A stretch of DNA of 64,000 nt from Polyodon spathula (GCF_017654505.1 NC_054535.1:41668664-41732663); one strand, 5' to 3'. Shown: positions 47,275 to 62,200, counted from the first letter of the stretch. Program-made: numbers and translations. The notes: a model not told the origin generated them from the sequence alone.

Positions 47275-50200
47275 TACAGTGTTTCCATATAGCTTTGTGC
47301 AGGTGGTCCCTGTTATGAGACTGGATTTGGAAGCAAGGTTGCAGATTGCTGTGGCTGAAAGCAAATGTCAGGTCCAGGGTATCCCTTTCAACCTTGGGTG
47401 TAGGGATGCACAACCACGCCTGTTCAGCAGGCCCTTGTTTGATGCTCAGGTTAGGTTTAAAGAATGTAAAAATACCTGTTAACTGCTCAGTAGATAATAT
47501 TCAACTGCAAATGAACACATGATGTACTGTTGTTAAGGCACCAAATACCGTTGTTCAATAAAAATTTAATAATTATTTGTTTCTTTTATTAACATATGGC
47601 ATTTTTGTTCTCTGGCATTATGCTTCCAGCAGATGGCCACATAGACTTAAACATCATCTTTAAGGATAAAAAAAATATGGAACTGTTGCAGCTGTATATT
47701 TTAAATGATGTGTCTGAATTACTGTCTGTTTGTTTGGTTGAACCGGTACAGTTTGGTTTCAGTACTCCAGCTCTATTTATTTATTTTTTTGTTATTGTAA
47801 ATTGTGTTTTTTGCACTGGCCTACAAATGAATATGCAGGATTACAAATGTTTTAATATAGTTGTATTTTCACACGGAACAGATATTAACAACACTAGAGG
47901 GGATGAGCTGTACTTGCCTACAAAGAGGGTGCTACCTGCACTCAGCGCTAGTCTGGTCCCAGTGGCGGTAGCAAGGAGGCTGTAAACTTCAGGGCCTGCT
48001 CTTGAGGCCACCGCAGCCCAGTCTTCAGACTCTGGGAAGGCTTGTGGGGGATCTGAAAGGGTAGGAAGTGTTGAAAGAGACTTGCTGGGGAGTGGGCCAG
48101 GCACTGCAGGAAGGGAGAAACCTATACAGTTGCTGTCAGGAGGTTTGTTATGATGTATTTTCTCCTCCAAATCATTACAACAAGAGGTCTAACATTTACA
48201 GTTACCCTTTGGAAGATTGTATTAGTAAAACAACAATTCTCCTTTAATCATGTTACTGTAAATGGTTTTGTTTCCATACTCACAAGCCACTCAAATAAAG
48301 TTCTTCTTTTTCCCTGACTGAACACTATTGGGTATAGTCTATTGATCTAGTACGGTAGGTGGTGGATCTACACCATCATTATTTTAATCATTAAAATAGG
48401 ACCCTGCCTTTCACATATTTTTCATGAAAGTAATACACTAAAACACACATACATGAAGTACAGTGTTTTGTTTTCATAACCGTGGTACCCAAAAAAACAC
48501 ATTTTAAATGTACTACAACAGTGACAGTATTTAGAAACTGTGCTCCTAGAAGTACACTCCCTTAAACCTTAAACTGTTCTGAGCAGCTTATTAGGGGGGC
48601 CACATGTGGGGTCCTTTCACACCATGGAAAAGCAAAACAAGCACTTCTCTTGTGTCAGGATAAAATGGGCTTCAATTGAAAAAGTGTACAAAATGGTAAG
48701 ACATTTTGTGAATGGCTACTTGCAGTTAAAAACAGATACAAAATAAGGTAGGTCAGTAACTTATAGTACATACACCCCGCCAATGATATAAATATCTCAT
48801 AACTGGTGTCAGTATTATGAAAAAGTAGTAAATATCAAAACAAAAGTGGGTCATTTGAGTGTCAAAGAGGACAAAGATTGCAAGTCCAAAGTCGCCGCAC
48901 CTCTCTCATCTCCAATGTGCTAGTGCCTAACAATACTGTAACCAAAGCTCTACCTTGGTTCAGTAACCTACCTAGCAAGAGAAGCTGTGTTACTTCCGTC
49001 ACTTGTCCATAAGGATTCGCTGCCTGGCAGGTGTATTGCCCCTGATCGAGCAGAGAAGCATTCACTATAAGCAGAGATCCATCCTTTGACTGATAGTGGT
49101 TGGGGACAGACTTGCCATTCACTACTGTCCAGGAGATTTTAGATTTAGGGATGCCTGTAATACAAGTCAGAAATAATTATTTCGGCATTACTGTATATAG
49201 TGTCCATTTCAGACATGGGAATGTAAACGTAAAAAGTTTAGTTTTTGTCTTTATGAAGCTATAAGTAACATTTCAGCTGATAAAATACCCAGCAAATATG
49301 GTATTAAAGATATTAGAATCATGAGTAAAACAATACAAAATTGAGAAGAGAAACACTGAATTGATTGTTGGAGGTGTAGACTAAGTGGTCCTTTGAAGAT
49401 AACAATGATGGATTTGTACGATGATCTACTGAGTGTGTGCAATAGATTTTTGAAGACAACAATGATAGATCTGTATGATGATCCACTGTGTGAGTGTGTG
49501 CAATAGATCTTTGAAGATAACAATGATGGATATGTACGATGATCCACTGCATGTGTGAACAATAGATCTTTCCAGTGTCCCAGGATTAAGGTTAACTCCA
49601 GAAATAATTCCTTCATACTGAACTAGATGCCAGTGTTATCTCTGACTTCTAACCTCCAGTGACTCTGACTGTATAAACAAGATTACTGCACAGCTTATAA
49701 ACATATCAGTAAATCTTTGTTCCCTTTCAATTCTTCCTTTTTCTTAAATGTAAAAACTAATTTTTTTTTTTAAATAAAAACCCAGACGTGCATTTCAGAC
49801 AACACTACAAAAACACTTTTAAAAGAGGCGCAGTTGGATGAAAAGTAGGACACAAACTTAAAAAAAAAAGGTTTGACAGATGATCAGTTCTTAAAGACCC
49901 AAAGCAGTCCACTTTCCTTACAATAGGCCTTTGTTTAAACTGCAAACCACCTGCAACATGCAGAGCCACCTGCAGTTTTTATAGTAATAGTTTGAAGATC
50001 TGTACAATCTATACAATCAGCTTCCATGATTATGATATATCTTTTTTTAGCTCTTTGAGGCAATACTGTACGTTGTCTGCAGTTTTGTGGTTGTGCTTGA
50101 GAATCAACATCACTATACATAGGTGAAGATGACGAAGATGAAGATTACGAAGAAACCATACTACAGACAATATTAGTCTTCTGATGAACTCCACACTGAG

Positions 50201-53200
50201 TGAAGTATACCAAAGCCAGTGCACAAGATGGAAGGTTAAATATTAGTAGAGGATGCCACAGAGAAGGTTGTAATTAAGACACGTCTAAATTATAATGTTT
50301 CATAATAGTCTTGCTTCAAATTGCAGCATTGCTGATGTCCTGTATCGGGATAGATCTTAGTTTTGCCCAGGTAGTAGCTACTCACCTCACGGAGTGGGCT
50401 TTGATGGATCCTGGGGCTGATTTGTTATCAAGATTTTAGCAGAATAAAATGCAAGAAGTAACCCAGTTAGAAATTGTTTTTTTTAGAAACTGGTTTGCCC
50501 TGGGTTTGTGAGTTAAGAGATAAATAGTTGCCCTGATGGTCTGATATCACAGGTCCTGTGAATGCAAAAATGTAAAGCTCTCCGGACATCTATCAGGTGC
50601 AGTTTGGCCTCTTCCTTAGATTTGTGAGGTTTTCGGTGAAAATACAGATATGTTACCAAATTAAAATGTAAATGAAACTCATTTACCACATTTGGTAAAA
50701 ACTGAGGGTTAGGTCTGCAGACGATCCTGTCCTTAAAAGGATTGGAAATGTACTGAATCAATGACCAGGGCTTGAAGTTCACCTACTCGTCTGCTGATGT
50801 TACAGCGAGTAAAAATTGTAGAATAGTTTGTTCACATGTGGCTATGGGCTCAAATGGTGGTCCTATGAGTTTCCTAAGTATTAGGCTGAGGTTCCATTGC
50901 AGATCAATGTGTTTTCTTGAGGGTCTAGATGGTTGATCTGCCTAATAAATCTAGTCATAGGAAGAGAACCTACCAGGTGGCCTTCCCAGCCAGGTAGAAT
51001 GCTAGAAATATGTACCTTAATGAAGAAAAGACTGAGACCCTTATGAAACAGGTCACTGAGGTAAGCTAAAAACTCACATAGAGAAACAGCGATATGTATG
51101 GTGCAAGGATTTTGATTTGCAAGAGAGGATTAATTCTCTCTATTTGCCTGTATAAGCCTGGAACGTGGGGGGTTTCCTGGCTGCAAGGATGTTTATTACT
51201 TGGTCCGATAGTCCTTGTTCTTTTAACGTTCAACCTCCAGGCAGTCAGTTGAAATACTGATGGACTGAGATGGAGTATCTTCCCGTTGTTCTGGGAGAGC
51301 AGACTGCAGCTCACTGGTAAGTGCAGGGGCCGCACCTCAGCCATTTTCAGGATTTCTGAAAACCAAAACCTCTTGGGCCAGTAAGTTGCTATCAAGATGA
51401 GGCTGGCATTGTCTCTTCTTACCGTTATTATCTTACCTGAGTATTGACAGGATTAGTGGCAGAGGTGGGTATGCATACATTAGGCCTCTTGACCATGAAA
51501 TGGACATTGTCTGTTGCCATGGCAGCTTTCTGATAAAAACAGGAGCAGATAGATCTACTTGCGGATAACCAAGTGTATTGAATACTCAGTGTACTACCTT
51601 TGGGCAGATGTGCCACTTGTGGGGGGTCATGTCTCTACTGAGTGAACCTGCAATGTTCTTTTCAGATCCAGGTAAATAGGTTGACTGGATTTTAATGTCC
51701 TGTGCGCTGCATCAATTCCAGATCTTCATAGACAGGAGGCAAAGCGTCCGTGACTTTGTGCCCCTCTGGTGGTTGATGTATTTTACCGCCGTGTTGTTGT
51801 TGGTGATCTGCCTTCCACTTAAAACTGGGCTTAACTGTCCGAGTGCTATAAAGATTGCCAGGAGCTCCAGATTATTTATGTGGAGGTGTCTTTGTCTTGG
51901 TGCCCAAGTGTATTCCCCGCACTATTAGGAGGCATCTGTGTGAAGAGATTTGGACATAGTGGCAGCCCCATACTTACCTAGGGTGAAAGTCGCCACCAAC
52001 TGGTTTCTGTTGCAGCTGCTGGGGTGACCTTTTAATTTACACCTGGTAATTGCTAACATGCATACCACATATTGAGGTCACGTAGCTCTGTTTCAGGAAG
52101 GTGTCTATTTTCTTGTCTGCATGATCTGATGCTGAGGGTCTGGAAGATGTAGCCGCCCCTGGTGTAGCTAGGATGTTATCTAGCTTAGGTAGTTTGAACA
52201 GGTGGTCTTTGTATTGAAATCCTCCTCAAAACAGCATCAGCATTAATGCCACCCAGGTTGGACGTCTCCACAGAGTAATGCTGACTGTACATATCTGTTG
52301 CTGTTGGAGTATTGGAACCTGCCACATAAGTTACAAGCTGTGGAGGTAGAGTTTATTTAAGATTTTCGAATTCCCCCATCCACTGGAAGAACAGATCCCT
52401 GGTCATAGCAGGCATTGTGACCTGTGAAGGAGATGGCTGTGCAGAATTGGTTGTGCAGAAACGGCTGCAGCTGGCTTTGCAGGCGTTCCTCTCTCCCTGC
52501 TGCCGAGCACATGCGCAGATTTATTTGAGCGCTTCTTAGGGGGAGATATGGCAAAGCTTCTTTGTTCCTTGAGCCCTCGAGGAGGATGCAGCGCAGAGTC
52601 TATCAGATCGCTGAGGCAGGGGCAATGGAGCTCTTTCCCTCTGTCGGAGTATCTGACATATCAATACACATCAGACAGAAATCCCAACTGTAAGACGGTG
52701 ATAGTGGAGTGATAGTGGAGAACCACACAAAGTACAAACAGAGGACATACACAAAAAGTTACCACAAGCTGAAAGCCAGTGAAAAGGAAGAACATATCCT
52801 TTTTCTTTATTTTTTTAATTTTTTAATTTTTTTTAGTTACAAAATAAAAAATGCACAAACGCGAATGCCAATTCTGAGTCCGTAACCAAGCAATTGCAGG
52901 AGAAATTTGGACAACAATGATTATTTGGAGGGGGGGTTTATGGGGGAAGGATACCTACTTTGATGCAAAAAACAAGGACTATATTGCAATGATCTCTGGG
53001 TTAGACATCTGTTTGTTCTCTTGATCCAAGCAAAATGGAAACCAGGAGTTCACTTCTGCAAGAAGCTCAACTGCAGAATTGTAACCAAATAAAATAATAA
53101 ATTACCTATATACAACCGCAATCAAAATACAGCAATTACCACCAAGAAATGGCAAGTTTTATGTAAAACATTTTTTTTCGGGGCTTTCATTTTTGATATA

Positions 53201-56200
53201 CTGTATGAAATTAGTGTATTCGTTTACTTTCCAAAATGCTTGAGTTATTTTTCTGTCAAAATATGCATAGTAGAGGGGGGCTCCCGAGTGGCACATCCAG
53301 TAAAGGCACTTCACAGGGAGTGCAGTATGCGCCCCATAGCCTGAGCGTCACCAGTTCAAGTCCAGACTATTCCACTGCTGACCGTGCACTGCAGCTCCCA
53401 GGGTGCAGATAACAATTGGCCAAGTGCCACCTGGGGTGGTGATGACTTTGGTTGACCAGGGTGTCCTCAGCTGACCACACACCAGCAACCCTTGTGGTCT
53501 GGCTGGGTGCCTGACAGCTTGCCTGTAAGCTGCCCACAGCTGCGTTGTCCCATGACAGTGTAGCTCTGAGGTGGCTACGTGGTGGGCCTGCAGTGTCAAA
53601 AGAAGCAGTCGGCTGAAGGCACACACTTCAGAGGACAGAGTGTGTTCGTCATTGCCTCTCCTGAGTCAGGGTTGTTAGCATTGAGCTGAGCCTAAAAATA
53701 ATTGGTTATTCCAAATTGGGGAGAAAATGATAAAAACAATTGCTAACTGTGTGCAGTACTTGCACACTTAAGGTGAACCTTCTTTCTTTTCCTGTCTTCC
53801 ACAACAAAATCCCTATGATCAAGGGCATATTTTCTGGGGTTTTTGTGTGTAGGCATTTTTGTACATTTCGCCACAATTCTGTTTTAAATCCTCCGTATCT
53901 TAACTGTAATACAGCTTTAAATCCTGCTAACAAGCCTCCATTACTGAGTCAGGAAGGCTGAAAATTGCTTAGCAGCACTGGGAAAATGTATGTATTATTA
54001 TTTTTGTAGTAGGTTTTATTTTTTAATGGAAAAAGGGAAGTCAACGTGAATTGATTAACCATTTCCACTGTTTTTCCAGTGTTTGTTGGCTAACCACCGA
54101 TTTCATTTTTTTTTGTATCTGGGGTGTTTTATCAGGTTTTATCGGTTAAAACCGAAAATCAGAAGCCCTATATATTGCACGTGCATGGGGGAAGGCAGCA
54201 GCAGGGCTGTTAGGTGATGTAATCACATACAAAGACATAAGCCTGATATACACTCCTGTGTGAGGCGCCTGCCTGCGGGAACCAAGATGAGCTACAGTAT
54301 GTTGCAAGTTACCTGAGACAGTGTTTTTTTACTCAGTGATATTTTCATGACATGCTTACCTTCAGCCTGACACCTGAGCGTAATGTTGGCACCGAGACGG
54401 GCCTTAACTCTGCCTCCCACATCTACTACACTCATGGAGCTCAAGTCCAGGATCACATCCTCGCCTTTGGAACCCTGGATCACTGGCTTTCCTGTGAGAG
54501 TAAAAAACAAAACAACTAATGAACAAAATAACAAAAAATGATATAACATCAGTATGTGATGATAGGACAACAATAAATAAGAATAAACATAACTTCTAAA
54601 ACAAAATTATATTTTACAACCTTTTCTGGTATTTATTTTGTAATACGAGCATGTTTTTCTGTAAAACTAGAATTCCACCAAGTATCAGGCTTCATGCAAT
54701 ACCAATGAGCAGACTTCATGTGAGGATAACACATGTATGCCGAAGCAAAAAACACAACAAACATTGTTTGAGTTACGTGTGGTAAGGTTTTTATGTCTGT
54801 ATACAAAAAATAGTACAAATAGAAAATGTATTCAAACTAGCGCTACTGGTTCTGAACTACCAAATGATAGGAACAAAATGGCAACGAAAGCTACATATCT
54901 GTTTTTTATTTACCATAGTTTGGTTTACATAAAATGTATTGTTTTATCTAGTGTTTTTTGGGACATTAGTTTTTAAAAAGATCAATACTGCTCAGTGGTT
55001 TTAACCTGAAAGGGCACTCAAACCTGTCAGTGTGATGGTGGAGGAGCGGGCAGTGGCGCCAACACTGCTCCTTGCAGTACATGTGTAGAATCCCACATCA
55101 GTCTCACTGGGTGAAAAAATCTGCAGGGAGCCATCTGGGAGCATTCTAACCCTAGAATAAAAAATAATTTTTTTTTTACAGCAATTCGGCCTTTTTTCTT
55201 CAATAGTTCTATTGAGACAGGAACAGGAGTCCCACATGACAGTTTAACATGGCAGGTGTAACATGGCAGGGAAGGGGTTAAGTTTCCCTGCCCAGAAACA
55301 TGTGAGAATGCACATTTGGGTGTAATGGGTTTATTGTTTAATTATTAGTTATCCCCTGCACCTGGTGTTAATTGTAAATTAGAGCCAGGTGCAGGGTATT
55401 TAAAGAAGGCAGCCAGTCTGTTCAGGGCGGCTGGTGTGTGAGGAGCCTGATTGTAGGTGTGTGCAATTGAGGGAGAGAGGGAGAGAGGGAGAGAGGGAGA
55501 GAGGGAGAGAGGGAAAATAAAAGTAGTGTGAGAAACCCTTTTTTGTGTGTTCTGTTTTCAAGGTGTGTTACAGGTAAACAGCTTAGCTGTCCTGAGTTAG
55601 TTAGGTTCCAGTGTGTAATAGTTAGTGCTCAAGAAAGAGCTAGGTGTTTGTTTTGTTTATTTTTGTTTGGGTTTATTAAAAGTACACGTAAGCACAAGAA
55701 AAATCAACTTCTGTGTCCTGGGTCCTGATTTAAAGGGGCAACGAACCGTGAGAGTTGCGCAATCGTTTCACAGTAGTCATGATTAAGGCCCCTACACACC
55801 CTATGTGATGCAACAAGGAGGAACTTGAATACTACTGATACAGACCTTTCACATCCCAGGAGACAAAATGGGTGGCACCTAGGCAGTGCAAAACCAATAG
55901 CAATGAATTCTATTTTGCAATTATTGCACAGATGTGGGTAACACTTACCTACTGCTGGCTTTCAACTGCTCTCCATTCTTAGACCAGCTAATGGTTGGTT
56001 CTGGATTCCCTACAGCTTCACACTTGAGAACCAAGAGGTTAATCCAGCTACGAAGGACGACTGTGTGACCAACATGGACAACAACCTCATGAGAGGACAA
56101 GCGTTGTTTCAGATGACTATCTGTCTTTGTCACAATTGAAGGAGCCCTTAGATGCTGCCTGGGGTGCCCCATAGACTCGCCAGAGCTTGACAAATCTTTA

Positions 56201-59200
56201 TGTGGTGTGATTGTGGTTCCAGTATTAGATTTATGGACCAAAGATTCCAGTGAAGTGGAGTCATCTTTTTCCTGAAACCTCATGGTCGACTCATTGCTCT
56301 CAACCTGGCTCTTTGTAACCTCCGCCAACAGCTGGGTGAGGAGATGGTCGCTGTAGAAGCCCCTGAGCTCCTCAGGCTGCGCAGATAAGTTTTTGATGAT
56401 CTCATCCAGCCTTCTTTGCTCAGCAACCATTGTCAGTGGAGCTATTACCTCCAGGCTATGGTCCTCCTCAGAGAAGGAGATGTTTCTCTCAGATGATTCC
56501 TGCAGCTCCCAAGAGTCTGGGTTCTCCCCAGTCAGCCCTTTCATCTCAAGAAGTCGCATAACAATGTTGTCGTACTGGCTAAAGTGATCCTGGAAGACCC
56601 ATGTTTTGTCATTACCCAAGGATTCTGTAATTGTCCTGCCATTGGATATCAACCATGGCTTGTCTTTTGATTCTTTAATTTTTGCTGCAGATGGTGGGGC
56701 AATGAGCTTAATGTTACCACCAATGAGCTTGACAATGAAGCTCTCCCTCACTGGCCCTGCCACACATGTATAGGTCCCAATGTCAGATGGCTTGAGGTGG
56801 TGGATTTTAATATACCCATATGGAGTGACTGTAACATGAGGTAAGCTGGTTAATGGGATGCCATCCTTTTCCCAGTTGATTAAAGATTTCCGGAACCTTC
56901 TGACAGGACACCTTAAAATGATGGAGGTTTTTGGTTTCAGATACGCATATCCGCCCATGACAAACTGCAGCTTTCTCTCTTTTCTCAATTGCACGTAAAC
57001 TTTCCTCAAAGTTATTATGCGTGGAGCCAGTTTTTGGCCATGATTCAAAGGTCCTAGAATGAAATTTAAAAAAACAAAAAACGTCTCAAAAAGGTTTAAA
57101 TGATACGAAACAATATTAACTGGTATCTATTTATTACAGTCTTCTAATAAGAAGAAAACAAACTAATTTAGATTAAAGTATTTCCCTATAATCTAGCCAC
57201 CCAGAGTTGTCTGCCCTTCACACCTAGAGTAGATGAATTACCCCACACCTTATAAAGACCGAGATGACAGGTGTATTTGTGTGTGCGTGTGTGCATGTGT
57301 GTGTTTACTCAATTTTGTGCTTGGCACAATATACAACAAGGAAAGGAAACCAGGTTGCTATGTTAGTTAATACAGACCATAAAACTTCTTACTTGCACAG
57401 GGTGCCAGTGAGCAGGGTCTGACAGATGAAGGCTGAAGTAAATTTGAACAGGATGAAGAGCCAAGGGTCACATATTGACCGTTTTCATCCATCTTCCTGC
57501 AGACAACTAGAAGAACCTGGGTGCCTTCTCCACAGCTTGCAGAGCACTGGCAGAAACAATAAATATAAATCACAAAACCACCCACACAAATACAAAAATG
57601 TATGTTAACACTACTGGCTCTGGGCACTTGAGCAGGAAGTCCACAAGAGAGGCCAAGGATTCACTGTTAAAGATATATTTAACAAAGGTTACGAAACAAA
57701 CTTACTTGGGAAGATTTTTTTTTTTTTCCAAATTAACAGTTTTGAGAAAATAAATATGGTTTGGTTCCCAAAAATACTTAAATTGGAACTAAAAACAAAA
57801 AAGTTGTGTACTGCTCATCAAAACAGCAAGGAGACAATGAAATAAAACCGTTTTAACTTAAAAAAAAACTTTAATCAGTGATAAACATGCATATTTTATT
57901 TATTTCCATATTTTATTTTTTATATTACACATTTATACTTGAGAGATTTTAACAAAATAAAAAAGATAGCTGTTTGAAAAAAGTATTTACGACCCTGTCA
58001 CAAAGACGGCCGGAGTGTGTGGTGTCAGACCACAGCCAGGAAATAAACAACAAGAGAGAGGTTGAGTTTGGTGGAGCGAATGGTCTCGCTCAGCATTTAA
58101 TGAATGAACAGACAGACAGAAAATAAACGGTTGTAACAAACAAAAACAGGACACGGCACATTCGCCAAAATAAACACACAAACAAAACAGACTAAACAAA
58201 ACACGGTGAGCAGATATTTAACTACGACTACTAATATTATTATTATTATTATTATTATTACCTCCGTCTCCAATCCCGTTCTCCACTCACCGAACACACA
58301 GCCCCGAGTGAAAACATGCTGCTTTTATGCAGCTGTACCGAGACTCGACTGCTAATCAATCATTCAACTGGAGTCGCGGTACAACTGCACGTGAATTAAT
58401 AAAGTGCAATTCCCCATGCTCACATATTACATTTTACTTGCACTGAAGTGCTGTGCAATCCTCGTGCTTAAATACAAATATACATTTTAAACACTTGTGT
58501 CACACAGACCCGTTTATATCCCGTGTACCAATGACTATACACCAACATTAACACGCATCACAAAATACACACAAGGGTGGGCACTTTGCCACAGACCCAC
58601 TTACCTGTGACCACTCTAGAGCCACCCACTCCACAGAACATGCCCTACTCTCACAGGGTTGCTGGGTAATTGGATTCGGAGGAAAGCAGAAGGTTTCAGG
58701 CAGCTCCAGGAAACTGCCGTCAGCCAGTCTCTGCTTACAGAGAATCTCCCGGGTTTGAACACCACCTCCACAGCTGCGGGAACACTGTGAAACAAAGGAA
58801 AATGATGTAGGGAGTTACAAAGGATGTTTTATTCACCAGTTGTATAGGGTGTGTAAATACATTTGCAAATTGTACCAGTAGAAACTTCCCCCTTTTTTGT
58901 TTCGTACAAACCTATGTGTTATTTAAACAGAATACATTAATAAACAATACCAAGTACCAGGAAGTGTTTAATCCTGTAATTACATCGTCATCTCAGGGAT
59001 GATGGGTAGTTACAATATCACTTTTTTTTTATATATATATACTGTATATGTGTCTTAATTCAATTAAAGTACTTTAAAAACGTATAGGGATCTAAATACT
59101 TTCTCAGGAGTTTTTTTTCTTTTGTAGGGGGTACATCAAACATTTGTTTTTACAAATCCCTTTCCTATGAATCATACTTTTCCAGGATAGACCTTAATAT

Positions 59201-62200
59201 GATTACGACTACATGCTTCAGTTTTTTCTTTCTACAACTACAACTGTTTATGGTGCAGAAGCATGATAAACTGGTTAACTCCTTGAGGTCCTATGTCAGA
59301 CCAGGTCCGACATTCCAAAATTCCTGTTCCGGTCCAAAGTCGGACCCTGTCCGACATTATCAAAATGGCGTCATTCATAGGTCCCTAGTTGTTGTTCTCC
59401 CAAAAAATCAGAGAAAAGTTTTCAACGGCCTAGAGCAGCTGAGAGAAGCTTGGAAAAGCGGGGGGGGTGGGGGGGGGGGGGGGGGGTGGATCTGAGCAAA
59501 AACGCATAGTCCCTTCACACAGACATAAACAACCAAGATGGCTGCTTCTGCACCCAGCACTTAAAGAAAATCGCAGACATTTGCCAAGCTTTTTGAGACG
59601 TTATAGTCATAGAATAATGACTTGGATAGCATTGTTGAAGAGTTTATGATAAATTGAGTGATCAGGAGATGACTTATCAGTATGTATGGCTCAGAAGAGG
59701 TATGTGATAAATACAGCGAACACGTGATGCGGCAGGGCTGGAGATGCATATCCAGAAATACTATATCATACACTCACTGCAGCACTCTACAGTAGGTTGT
59801 GTGTTCTACGCACTTTAGGTTCAAGTGATGTTTAGAGGTTTTGCAATGCAGCTATTCACTTGGTTAATGACAGCACAAATACAACTGCCTGTAGGTCTAC
59901 CACATGTGTCTTGAAAAATATTGTAATAATAAGTAGAGTACGTAACTTGCATTCCAGCTTGCCTATTTATTTTCTTTTTTTTTTTTAATTGTCAGGTCTA
60001 ATTTGTACTGGGACGGCAATCTTATTTCTGGGTTTTAGTTATTAAATTTAAAAAAAGGGTTTCTTAATTATGAACATATTTCCTCACAGAAATTGTGATT
60101 TTTTTGTTCAACCGATAGTCAATAATGGGTAATGTAATTTCCACACAACACTTACTGTGAGTCATCATGCAAAATGTTGCTGTGTTTATTAATCCAACAC
60201 AGATGGTTTGGCCTTTTTCATGTCCTGTGCAAATATGATTGGCCTGATCTGGGGAGTTGAAAATGCAATGCTCACACAGGCAAATTTGGACACCAATGCA
60301 AAAACAAAATTCACCAATGATCCTGACCTTACTTGGGCCCTTTTTCAACTGCAACTGATCAGTGAGCGCACCAAACCCTTGCACGGCAAAGTGAATTACC
60401 TGCTGCCAGTCTTGGGGGTACCAGGCGGGCGGGCAGTCAAAGCGGTTGCAGGCCTGCACCTGGGTGGGCTTGTCCGGCCGGCATTTCTCACCGCTAAGGG
60501 TGATGGTCTCGTTGCTCTCTCTGGACAGCAGGTGGGTGCATGTCACGTCCCGGGTCCGCAGGCCCACTCCACAGGTGGCGGAACAGAAACTCCACTTCCC
60601 CGTTTCCCACCTGAAAGAAACAGCAGAAAAGCATGACGCACCATACCACAGTTCATTTCCTGGCATGGGGACTAATCAATAAACCCAGGAGCTGTGAAAT
60701 AGCATGTTTAGATGAAATAGAAGTCCATGCAATGAACAAAATGAAAGTGGAGAAGGATTTATTTGGTGGTGAAAAGCATTAGTAATCTTGACAAGCAGAA
60801 ATGAATAGTCAAACCAAATTAAATGGTAAATCTGTTTGTGTTTATTGTATTTAAGGAGGGGAATTAGCAGGTATTAAGGAAAACCAGACTATAAAAATGT
60901 ATGTCAACTGTGATAACAATAACAATAAGTACCTTCCTGGTGTCATAAACAGTCACCCATAACTATAAAACTGTTTACTGTAGTATATGTAGCAATTCTA
61001 AAATAAACTACCTTTGACTGGAAATACTTGGAGACAATGAATTATCTGTACCTGGTACAACTTACCAAAAGACAGTGTTTCATTTACATAAGATTGTGTT
61101 ACAGGGCATACGCAAGAAAAACACTGAACGAATGATAAAAATAAAATAATCTGGAGAAAGAAAAAATACTTCCAACATTTTTTGGTCCTTGCTTCAGACA
61201 CCTGTGCGTGAGCACAACGACATATTTTACTTATTTGGCACTGAAAAGAGGGCTCACGAAAAAGCCTCTAATTAGTCACATATTGTTTTAACACTGGGCT
61301 TCCTTCACTCTATCCTGTATAGGGAACAGTACTCTAATTAAGGGGAGTTGGATTCCCTGGAAGAAATTCTCCTGTCCTCTCCCAGAGAGAGCAGATGAGT
61401 CTCTGCCAGAATAACAACCCCTTCATTTTTCATGGGACTTGATAGAGAACATTCCTCCAAATCTGTTTAAAGTAGAATTTGTCATATCCAATCCTGTAAA
61501 ATACAATACCTTCTATTAACCGAACGTTACAGGTAGAAACTGATCAATACGCATTTTATTATGCGTCTAAAACAGTAAACTCAGCTCTTAAACAGAATGA
61601 ATTCAGTTGCAAGTAACAAAAAAGAAAACTGCCTAGTTTAACCACGTTCAATAAAAAGCAAGGTATTAATATAATTGCTGTAACGTTAAAGCTGAAAGAT
61701 TTCTGTCGCCGCCCTCTAAAGTAAATTTGTGCTTCTAGCGCGCATTTTTTCCTGTCATTGAGAAAGCACGGTAAGAGCGGTTTTTGGAATGATGTTCTGT
61801 AAATTGCCGGACTCTGTATTTCAGTGCTTTATTTTGCAATCATTTTCTCAGATTTGCTTTGTATAGCATACGTGCAGTACAGTACTCGAGTGTTTGAGAC
61901 ACACTGATATACCTGACGTTTTTCATTTACAATGCCACGACATTAATAAAGTAATTACAATGTAGTATAACGACTCCCTCTCAGAGACGATATTTTTACA
62001 TATGCAAATGACCCCTGGAACCAATTAAATCAGATATGACAGGTTCTCTTGTACTTAGATCAGAGCCTTGTGCTTCCATTTAAACGTGCATGACTATATG
62101 TGTCTGTATCTTCATGCCTGCTTCTGCCCTGGATTTTTTATGATTTACCAGGCATTTCCTTTATACAGTACTATGCATTTTAGTGCTTTACTGTGAAGAA

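Noticed and set aside
47936..48052. Ending the ADAMTSL1 Ig 4 start exon at the GT donor GTAGCA.
   Set aside because: It keeps the phase but loses six residues that align with the human protein; the GC donor 18 nt further on restores them. Kept only as a possible alternative site.
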